DNA from: Betaproteobacteria bacterium
GTDB taxonomy: Bacteria; Pseudomonadota; Gammaproteobacteria; Burkholderiales; SG8-41
Assembly: GCA_025363575.1 (NCBI GenBank)
Contig: JANYDM010000120.1
Location: 1-9,495, forward strand
Length of the DNA stretch: 9,495 nucleotides
Direction: 5' to 3'
Part shown: positions 1 to 5,759 of the stretch, in pieces
How the letters are laid out: each line of letters begins with the position of its first letter
Position numbering within the stretch: the first letter of the stretch is position 1
Position numbers and translations under genes: made by a program
The notes under the pieces: model-generated
The model's input: the letters and a program-made list of their open reading frames with translations, nothing else
Databases searched by the model: none
What the model was told of the DNA's origin: nothing

Positions 1-524
1 GCCAGGCTCTTGAACAACTCGCCGGCGAGATGCAGCGTGCTGCCGCTGCCCGCGGATGCGTAATTCAACTTGCCCGGCTGCGCTTTCGCGAGCGCAATGA
101 GTTCCTTCACCGACTGTGCGGGCACCCCCGGATACAACACCATCAGGTACGGCGCCGAACTCACGAGCGTCACGGGCGCGAAATCCCTGGTCGAGCTATA
201 GCTCAACTCGCGATTGATCGCCGGGATGATCGAGAAGCTCGACGACGCGCACAGCAACGTATAACCATCCGCCGCCGAGCGCGCGACAATCTCGTTCGCG
301 AGGTTGCCGCCGGCGCCCGGCCGGTTGTCGACGACCAGCGGCTGCGGCCACGTCTCAGCGAGCTTCACGGCGAGCAAACGCGCGACGACATCCGAGGTGC
401 CGCCCGGCGTGAAGCCGACGATGAAGCGAATCGGCTTCGCCGGATAGGCAGCGGTCGGGTTCGCGGCGGCGGCCCATTGCGTTGTAACGAGCACGACGAG
501 CGCCGCCAACGCAGCGTTTTTCAT
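1..524 (-). CDS. Bug/TctC-family tripartite tricarboxylate transporter receptor, partial (C-terminus off left edge)
   Basis: The reading frame is open to the left edge, giving the first 174 residues of a protein normally near 320. It starts MKNAALAALVVLV, a Sec-type signal peptide with likely cleavage in the Ala-rich stretch around residues 20-26. Then come the Bug hallmarks: YPAKPIRFIVGFTPGG (27-42), VVDNRPGAGG (64-73), ADGYTLL (85-91) and the GSGSTLHLAGELF segment (159-171). These proteins bind carboxylates in the periplasm and hand them to TctAB-type membrane components, or act as orphan receptors. The ATG overlaps the stop of the MmgE/PrpD gene as ATGA, so the two are probably translationally coupled. 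It is clearly diverged from the second Bug protein at 1911-2873, so this is not a recent tandem copy. The family call is firm; the ligand is unknown. Confidence 0.93.
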   Translation of the reverse strand, partial: MKNAALAALVVLVTTQWAAAANPTAAYPAKPIRFIVGFTPGGTSDVVARLLAVKLAETWPQPLVVDNRPGAGGNLANEIVARSAADGYTLLCASSSFSIIPAINRELSYSSTRDFAPVTLVSSAPYLMVLYPGVPAQSVKELIALAKAQPGKLNYASAGSGSTLHLAGELFKSL

Positions 525-1906
525 TTTGGCTGGGCTCCCGACAGCGCCTGCGCGAAATGGCGCGCAGCGGTCACCGCATCGATGTTTAACAGCAGGTCGC
601 GCAAAGCGGCGGCATGCGCAGCGCTAACCGCGAGCTGCGCGTTGCCCATGAACTTGGCGACGATGCCTGCGTCGGGAACAGGCTTGTCGGCAGCGCCGAG
701 ATTGATTTGCTCGCGCCGCGCGATGCGCTGGCCATTGTTCAGCGTGACGATGACTTCGCCCGAAAAGTGTTTCGGATAGCCGGTGTCCGGATCGACGCGG
801 TAATCGACCTTCTGCGCGAGCGCGAGTATGTCGGCGTCGCGATAACGCGCAATCTCGACGAGCCCGAATTTCTGATGGATCAGCGCGCACGCGACCGCGT
901 ACTGAATGCTGAACTGCGCGCCGTAGCTGCTGGTCGGGCGCCGCCGCTCGGCCACCGGCTCGCACACGATCGCGACCGCATGCGGCGGGATCAACGCTTC
1001 GACATGCGCGATGTCGGCGGCTTTGATGCCATGCTCGCGCGCCAGCGATATCGCCGCGTCGATGCACGAAATATTGAGTTGGCACGCCGGAAACGGTTTG
1101 ATCGCGACTTGCGCCGTCTGCCATTCACTGCCGAGCCGCTGCGTCGCGGCGGCGAGGTCCCACTTACTTGTATCAGCGCTAAGATGGGTCGCGAACAGAC
1201 CGAACTTTCCCTCATACGTCGAGCGCGGACCCGTGAAGCCGCTCGCGGCAAGGCGCGCCGCGGTGATGCCGCACACGCCCGCCCAGCCCGGATGCATGCG
1301 TTTGGTTGACGCGCCATTGCTGCTGTATTCGCGCGTGCCCGCCGCCATGCTGAGGGCGATGCCCTGCGCCATCACGAGTTCTTCGCGCGTAAGTCCGGCG
1401 AGCTTGCCGGCAATCAGCGCGCACGCGAACGCCGCGATTACGCCGGTCGGATGAAATCCGATCTGGTTCATCTCGCCTTTGGCGACCGCGCCCAGACGCG
1501 CCGCCGTTTCCAGGCCGATCACGTACGCGGTCAGCAGGTCGCGGCCCGAGTGATGGCCGGCCCATGCCGCGCCGAGTGCAGTCGGAAAACAACTGGCCGT
1601 CGCGTGCACGACGCCGACCAGATGCGTGTCGTCGAAATCGAGCCCATGCACGAGGATGCCGTTAGCGAGCACCGCGTCGCGCAGCGCGAGCGTTTGCGCG
1701 ATACCGATCACCGGACAGTGGCCGGACTCGAAAGTGGACAGCGCGGCAATCGTCTGCCGCGCGAAATCGAAAGTCGTCGATGCAAGCGCGATGCCGGCGC
1801 CGTCGAGCATTAGATGCGCCGCGCGCCGGCGCACGGCGTCCGGAATCGCCACATCGGTCAAGCCGAACGCGAAGTCGGCGAATTGCTCCGCGATCAGTGC
1901 GGCCAT
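521..1906 (-). CDS. MmgE/PrpD family protein (2-methylcitrate dehydratase / cis-aconitate decarboxylase superfamily)
   Basis: The product is 461 residues, normal for the family, which includes 2-methylcitrate dehydratase PrpD, cis-aconitate decarboxylase and iminodisuccinate epimerase. Visible family blocks are LDGAGIALA (35-43), HGLDFDDTH (87-95) followed by H101, GFHPTG (150-155), KRMHPGWAG (202-210), KPFPACQ (270-276) and FSIQYAVACAL (332-342). The family helical domain is at the N-terminus and the lid domain after about residue 260. The block after KPFPA usually carries one or two His; here it reads CQLNIS, with Leu277 and Ile279 at those places. I chose the ATG at 1906, four bases past the stop of the upstream Bug gene. 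A GTG at 1927 would add seven residues and overlap that gene. Flanking by two Bug genes suggests that its substrate, or a relative, is the acid being imported. The exact reaction cannot be assigned. Confidence 0.93.
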   Translation of the reverse strand: MAALIAEQFADFAFGLTDVAIPDAVRRRAAHLMLDGAGIALASTTFDFARQTIAALSTFESGHCPVIGIAQTLALRDAVLANGILVHGLDFDDTHLVGVVHATASCFPTALGAAWAGHHSGRDLLTAYVIGLETAARLGAVAKGEMNQIGFHPTGVIAAFACALIAGKLAGLTREELVMAQGIALSMAAGTREYSSNGASTKRMHPGWAGVCGITAARLAASGFTGPRSTYEGKFGLFATHLSADTSKWDLAAATQRLGSEWQTAQVAIKPFPACQLNISCIDAAISLAREHGIKAADIAHVEALIPPHAVAIVCEPVAERRRPTSSYGAQFSIQYAVACALIHQKFGLVEIARYRDADILALAQKVDYRVDPDTGYPKHFSGEVIVTLNNGQRIARREQINLGAADKPVPDAGIVAKFMGNAQLAVSAAHAAALRDLLLNIDAVTAARHFAQALSGAQPK

Positions 1907-1910
1907 CGTA

Positions 1911-2873
1911 TCAATCCACCCGCGCACCGGAAGTTTTCACGACTTTCGCATAGCGCACGGTCTCGGCGGCCATGAACGCGGTGAATTCGGCGGGCGTGCT
2001 CATGAGCGGCTCGACGCCGGCGGACGACAGCCGCTCGCGCACGTCGGGCTGATTCATGATGATCGCGAGGTCGCGATGCAGACGCGCGATGATTTCCCGG
2101 CTCGTGCCGCGCGGAAACAGCACGCCGTTCCACGAGCTCGCTTCAACGCCGGGCGCGCCGCCTTCGGCTGTCGTCGGCACCTCGGGCAACAACGCAGTGC
2201 GCTTCGCATTCGCGACCGTGAGCGCTTTCAATCGTCCCGTCTTCAAATGCGGCAGCGCCGGCGGGATCGTCGTAAACATGAACTGGATCTGACCGGCAAG
2301 CAGATCGACGAGCGCGGGTGCGGCGCCCTTGTACGGCACGTGCACCATCTGTATTTTCGCCACGGTGTTCAGCATTTCGCCCGCGAGATGGATCGAGCTG
2401 CCATTGCCGGTCGAGCCGAACAGAATTTCGCCGGGCCGCTTTTTCGCCAGCGCGATCAGTTCCGGCAGCGTGTCCGCGGGCAGTGCGGAATTCGCGACCA
2501 TGATCAGGGGCAGGATCGCCACCAGCGCGACCGGCGAGAAATCCGCGACCGGATCGTACGGGAGTTTCTTGACGAGACTCGCGTTGATTGCGTGCGTGGT
2601 CGCAGTGCCGAGCAACATCGTGTAGCCGTCGGGCGCCGAATGCGCGACGAGATCGGCGCCGATCACAGTCCCGCCGCCGGGGCGGTTGTCGATGATCACC
2701 TGCTGGCCGAGACTGCGATTTAATTTTTCGGCGAGCGTCCGCGCGACGAGATCCGCGCCGCCACCCGGCGGAAAGGTCACGACAAAGCGGATTGGCCGCG
2801 TGGGCCATTCCTGCGCGCACGCCGCAAACGCGCACCCGGCGAATACGAGTGCTGCTAATACCGCTCGAACCAT
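1911..2873 (-). CDS. Bug/TctC-family tripartite tricarboxylate transporter substrate-binding protein
   Basis: A complete periplasmic receptor of 320 residues. The signal peptide is MVRAVLAALVFAGCAFAACA, probably cut after Ala20 before QEWPTRPI; the Cys14 and Cys19 contexts are poor lipoboxes, so lipidation is possible but not favoured. Bug landmarks are RPIRFVVTFPPGGGAD (26-41), IIDNRPGGGT (60-69), APDGYTML (80-87), DFSPVALV (111-118), HVPYKGAAPALVDLLAGQI (178-196) and EVPTTAEGG (231-239). The frame stays open upstream to 2969, but those 32 extra codons fall in a dispersed inverted repeat. I therefore take the ATG at 2873, which starts the signal peptide and has GGAGGAG just upstream (2875-2881), with tighter spacing than usual. 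The MmgE/PrpD start follows four bases after its stop. No TctA or TctB membrane gene is present in the window, as is common for Bug orphans. The ligand is unknown, presumably a carboxylate. Confidence 0.95.
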   Translation of the reverse strand: MVRAVLAALVFAGCAFAACAQEWPTRPIRFVVTFPPGGGADLVARTLAEKLNRSLGQQVIIDNRPGGGTVIGADLVAHSAPDGYTMLLGTATTHAINASLVKKLPYDPVADFSPVALVAILPLIMVANSALPADTLPELIALAKKRPGEILFGSTGNGSSIHLAGEMLNTVAKIQMVHVPYKGAAPALVDLLAGQIQFMFTTIPPALPHLKTGRLKALTVANAKRTALLPEVPTTAEGGAPGVEASSWNGVLFPRGTSREIIARLHRDLAIIMNQPDVRERLSSAGVEPLMSTPAEFTAFMAAETVRYAKVVKTSGARVD

Positions 2874-2898
2874 GCTCCTCCGAAATTCTCCGGCATTC

Positions 2899-2967
2899 GT
2901 CATGCTCGCGCAGGCGGGCATCCAGACGCCGTTAAATCTTCTGGATTCCCGCCGACGCGGGAACGAC
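2899..2967. repeat. Dispersed intergenic inverted repeat (hairpin) between the enzyme and receptor parts of the operon
   Basis: The left arm is 2899-2925 and the right arm 2941-2967, each 27 nt, with 21 of 27 positions complementary around a 15-nt loop (2926-2940). The core is CTGGATTCCCGCC...CGGGAA and its imperfect mirror GGCGGGCATCCAG. Translated on the minus strand it gives SFPRRRESRRFNGVW followed by MPACASMTN, a peptide I recognise from many proteobacterial mis-called N-termini produced by dispersed repeats of this type. No T-run follows the stem on the minus strand, so it is not a standard intrinsic terminator. It could still block 3'-exonucleases or dampen expression of the downstream genes. 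Copies elsewhere in the genome cannot be seen from this window. Confidence 0.82.
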
Positions 2968-3008
2968 AATTTATTGAAGCTGTTTGATCCGGCGATTAAC
3001 GCGCGAAC

Positions 3009-3605
3009 CTACAACTTGAATTCTTCGTTGAACGTGACTTGCGCCGACGTCGTGACCGTCGTCATGCGCTTGACCTGCTCGATCACCGCCTGATGCTGCT
3101 CTTCGGTGAGCGCGCAGCAGCAGTCATCGAGCACGAACACGTCGTAGCCGCGGTCGTGGCCGTCTTTCGCCGCCGACAATACCGCGCCGCTCGACGACAC
3201 GCCGGACACGTACAGGCGCTGGATGCCGTGAGCGCGCAGAATCACGTCGAGGCTGGTCGCGTAAAACGGGCTTACGCGGTGCTTGATGATATCGAAGTCA
3301 CCCGGCTGCGGCGTCAGCGCCGGGTGCACCTCGGTGCCCCAGCTGCCAAGCTTGAACATGCCGGCCTTTTTCGCGCCCTGGAAGAGACGCGAGTTCGGCG
3401 GGCATTCGCGATAGTCGGGCGAGAAACCGACGCGCACATAGCCGATCTTCGCACCGGCCGCGCGCGCCTTGGCGATTGCCGTCGCCGTGTTCTCCACGGT
3501 CTTGCGGCGCGCGAGTTCGGGACCATAGCTTTTCTTGCTCGGCCCGTCGGCGTGCACGAGGTCATTGATCATGTCGCACACGAGATACAACGCATTCGTC
3601 GCCAT
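3009..3605 (-). CDS. Isochorismatase-fold (cysteine hydrolase family) protein lacking the nucleophilic Cys
   Basis: A 198-residue single-domain cytoplasmic protein of usual family length. The start strand carries the catalytic Asp in LYLVCDMINDL (D11), and the catalytic Lys is in FDIIKHRVSPF (K108). The loop that normally reads GV-x-T-x-x-C-V reads GVSSSGAVLSAA (135-146), putting Ala141 where the nucleophilic Cys of N-carbamoylsarcosine amidase- and RutB-type enzymes sits. A run of three Cys follows at 162-164 (LDDCCCAL). True isochorismatases also lack the Cys and hydrolyse a vinyl ether through the Asp, so loss does not mean inactivity. The gene begins 11 bases after the MaoC-like gene and has only a weak AGAGAA ribosome site. 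It is followed by the hairpin repeat. It probably hydrolyses an amide, ester or enol ether in the pathway; the substrate is unknown. Confidence 0.92.
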   Translation of the reverse strand: MATNALYLVCDMINDLVHADGPSKKSYGPELARRKTVENTATAIAKARAAGAKIGYVRVGFSPDYRECPPNSRLFQGAKKAGMFKLGSWGTEVHPALTPQPGDFDIIKHRVSPFYATSLDVILRAHGIQRLYVSGVSSSGAVLSAAKDGHDRGYDVFVLDDCCCALTEEQHQAVIEQVKRMTTVTTSAQVTFNEEFKL

Positions 3606-3616
3606 GATGTTCTCTG

Positions 3617-4819
3617 CTAGCGGATCGGCGGCAGATCGAGATCGACGACCGTGCCGTCGAGCGGAATGCGCGTGTTGATGTCTTTCGCCGGCAGCATGAC
3701 CGTCGCAAAGCCGGGCGAGGAGAGCACACCGCTCTGGTTGATGCCGGTCATTTCGATGTCGATGAGCGCGCAGCGGTCCTTCAGATATTTCTTGACCACC
3801 TTGCCGTTGATGAACGTCGTGTCGCCCTGCAGATTGAACCGGCGCGCTTCCATCCGGATGCGCTTGATCACGCCGTCGTCGCCCATCCAGTTGGTGATCG
3901 CGGTGACGAACCAGCTCGCGCGCTGCGGCAGGTAATCGTACATGCCCGGCACCCCGACTTTTTTGGCGAAGTCTTCGCGATGGTGGCCGATGCCCGTGTA
4001 CTCGACGCCGCCGCCGCCTTCCTTGTTGCGGATGTAATGCGCCGGGTGGCGGGCCGCATGCTTCAAGAGCGCGCCGTGCGCCGCGCCCCGCCCCGACGCG
4101 ATCACGAACGCCATGGTGTCGGACATCGACAGCGGACCGCGCACGATCTCGTCGATTGAATCACCGACCTGGACGTCGTCCCAGTAGCGCGTGTTGGCGC
4201 CGCGGATGCGCTGCGGCTCGGTCATCACTTTCTCATCGATCGCATCGCGCTCGGCATCCGTATAGACGTGGGTTTTGACGTCCTTGTATTTGTTCTTGTC
4301 GCGCGATGCCTTGCGCTCGTGGCGCGCGGTCAGGCCCAGCGCGCGGCACACGACTTCGTCGCGCTGGTTGGTGTAGGTCGACTCGAGGTATTGCATCGCC
4401 AGCTTGCCCGAGAATTTCGAATGCTTTTGCTCGATGCCGAGCACGCGGTTCCAGATATTGATGCGGTCGCCGGGGCGCACGTTGCGGTAATACTCGCAAT
4501 CGATCGTGACGCCGAAGCCGTGCACGCCGGGCAGCCCCCAGTACGAGCGGCCGGGCCAGTGGTGCGTCCACGGGAAGCATGGGTGCGCGATCAGGCCGCC
4601 GAAGCGCGTCCAGCGCGTGTACTCCTGATCGCGATAGAGCGGATTCAGGTCGCCGATGCCGTTCGAGAAAATGATGATCGCATCCGCGCTCGCATCGCGC
4701 AGATACTGCTCCGGCCGCAACTTGCAGCCGACGAGCTCTAGCGCCGCGCCCATGCTCTTCTCGTTGATGAGGCCTTCGGCCGCTTCTTCCGTGATGTTGA
4801 GTTCCACTCGGTTGTTCAT
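3617..4819 (-). CDS. MaoC-like double hot-dog acyl-CoA dehydratase/hydratase (FAS1-like dehydratase domain)
   Basis: A 400-residue cytoplasmic protein with two hot-dog halves. The N-terminal half (about 30-165) has FSNGIGDLNPLYRD (51-64) and FGGLIAHPCF (73-82), resembling the hydratase-2 motif G-D-x-N-P-x-H but with Tyr62 in place of His. The C-terminal half (about 205-395) has YWDDVQVGD (212-220), GPLSMSDTMAFVIASGRGAAH (228-248) and a typical closing MaoC segment around WMGDDGVIKRI (311-321) and INGKVVKKY (337-345). I chose the ATG at 4819: a GAAGGAG ribosome site (4826-4832) lies six bases upstream, while the longer frame from 4870 overlaps the ligase alpha gene. Such enzymes add water to, or remove it from, acyl-CoA thioesters. 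Next to a CoA ligase pair, a CoA-thioester substrate is likely. The acyl group is not known, and neither half keeps the full Asp/His pair. Confidence 0.92.
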   Translation of the reverse strand: MNNRVELNITEEAAEGLINEKSMGAALELVGCKLRPEQYLRDASADAIIIFSNGIGDLNPLYRDQEYTRWTRFGGLIAHPCFPWTHHWPGRSYWGLPGVHGFGVTIDCEYYRNVRPGDRINIWNRVLGIEQKHSKFSGKLAMQYLESTYTNQRDEVVCRALGLTARHERKASRDKNKYKDVKTHVYTDAERDAIDEKVMTEPQRIRGANTRYWDDVQVGDSIDEIVRGPLSMSDTMAFVIASGRGAAHGALLKHAARHPAHYIRNKEGGGGVEYTGIGHHREDFAKKVGVPGMYDYLPQRASWFVTAITNWMGDDGVIKRIRMEARRFNLQGDTTFINGKVVKKYLKDRCALIDIEMTGINQSGVLSSPGFATVMLPAKDINTRIPLDGTVVDLDLPPIR

Positions 4820-4825
4820 TGCTGA

Positions 4826-4832
4826 CTCCTTC
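4826..4832 (-). promoter_or_regulatory. Strong ribosome binding site deciding the MaoC-like start
   Basis: The minus strand reads GAAGGAG, six bases before the ATG at 4819. It lies in the 43-bp gap after the ligase alpha stop and is the best Shine-Dalgarno site of the operon. It supports the internal start over the upstream in-frame codon at 4870. Confidence 0.85.
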
Positions 4833-4862
4833 GTAATCCGTTGAACCTGTTGTGCCCGGCTG

Positions 4863-5759
4863 TCAGGCAACCATTGCAGTTTGCTTCCGCGACGCGAGTG
4901 CCGCCTGCGTTGCCGTCACCACCTGCCGCAATCCATCCGCGACGAACACGCCCGCGTCGCGCAACATCTTTTGCTTCGCCGCATGCCCTTCGGCGCGCGA
5001 ACCGATCAATGCCGCCGCATGGCCCATTTTCTTGCCGGGCGGCGCGGTTTTGCCGACGATCAGGGCGGCGACCGGCTTGGCGCCGGGCCGCAAAGCGTAT
5101 TCGGCCACCAACGTTTCCTCGGAGCCGCCGATCTCGCCAAGGTACAGCACCGCATGCGTGTCCGGGTCTTGGTGAAAAAGTTCGAGCGCTTCCGCGGCGG
5201 TGGTGCCTTTAACCGGATCACCGCCGATGCCGATCACCGTCGATTGCCCGATGCCGGCAAGCGTGATGCGCTTCGAGCCTTCGTACGACAACGAACCGCT
5301 GCGCGAGATCACACCGACGTTGCCCTGCGTGTAGCAGAACGACGGCATGAAACCCATCTTGGCCTTGCCCGGTGAAATGAGACCCGGCGTATTGGGGCCG
5401 ACGAACACGGCGCCGTTCGCGCGCGCCGCGGCGCGCACTTCGATCGCGTCGGCCACCGGCATTTCATCCGCCGTCGCGACGACGAGCTTGCAGCCGCATT
5501 CGATCGCTTCGAGCGCGGCGCCGAGCACCGCAGCGGGCGGCACGAACACCATTGCCGTATCCGCGCGCGTCGCATCCACTGCCGCGCGCACGCTCGCAAA
5601 AACCGGCACGTCGCCGACCATCGTGCCCGCGCGGCCCGGTGAAACACCCGCGACCATATTGGTTCCGTACTGGCGTGCGTCTTCGACGAAGAACGTACCC
5701 ATCTGACCGGTCACGCCTTGCACGAGCACGCGGTTGCTGCGATCGAGCAGGATACTCAT
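4863..5759 (-). CDS. Succinate--CoA ligase-like (SucD family) alpha subunit, ADP-forming acyl-CoA synthetase
   Basis: The product is 298 residues, close to the usual 290 for SucD. It has an N-terminal CoA-binding Rossmann domain with VLVQGVTGQMGTFF (11-24), then GPNTPGLISPG (121-131). The ligase domain follows, with VISRSGSLSYE (150-160), GIGGDPVKGTT (177-187), LGEIGGSEE (207-215) and KMGHAAALI (244-252). His247 is the phosphohistidine expected of these enzymes. All catalytic landmarks I can check are present. It would pair with the beta subunit encoded just upstream: the beta stop and alpha start overlap as ATGA, so synthesis is coupled. The pair makes an acyl-CoA thioester from a carboxylate, CoA and ATP. 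Because it heads a peripheral catabolic operon rather than a TCA gene cluster, the acid may be other than succinate (malate, itaconate or another dicarboxylate are options). Confidence 0.93.
   Translation of the reverse strand: MSILLDRSNRVLVQGVTGQMGTFFVEDARQYGTNMVAGVSPGRAGTMVGDVPVFASVRAAVDATRADTAMVFVPPAAVLGAALEAIECGCKLVVATADEMPVADAIEVRAAARANGAVFVGPNTPGLISPGKAKMGFMPSFCYTQGNVGVISRSGSLSYEGSKRITLAGIGQSTVIGIGGDPVKGTTAAEALELFHQDPDTHAVLYLGEIGGSEETLVAEYALRPGAKPVAALIVGKTAPPGKKMGHAAALIGSRAEGHAAKQKMLRDAGVFVADGLRQVVTATQAALASRKQTAMVA

Noticed and set aside
30..779. Plus-strand open frame of 249 codons near the left edge
   Set aside because: It covers the antisense of the left Bug gene and the MmgE/PrpD end; the minus-strand frame has a signal peptide and Bug motifs, whereas this frame has none.
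1626..2723. Long plus-strand open frame (365 codons) antisense to the Bug and MmgE/PrpD genes
   Set aside because: It is Arg- and His-rich with no recognisable motif and mirrors strongly supported minus-strand genes; long antisense frames are expected at this GC content.
2899..2967. Intrinsic terminator at the hairpin repeat
   Set aside because: The stem is imperfect and no T-run follows on the minus strand; the next genes have no convincing promoter of their own, so read-through is more likely.
2899..2967. CRISPR array or insertion-sequence end at the inverted repeat
   Set aside because: There is a single imperfect palindrome, with no repeated spacer units, transposase or target-site duplication visible.
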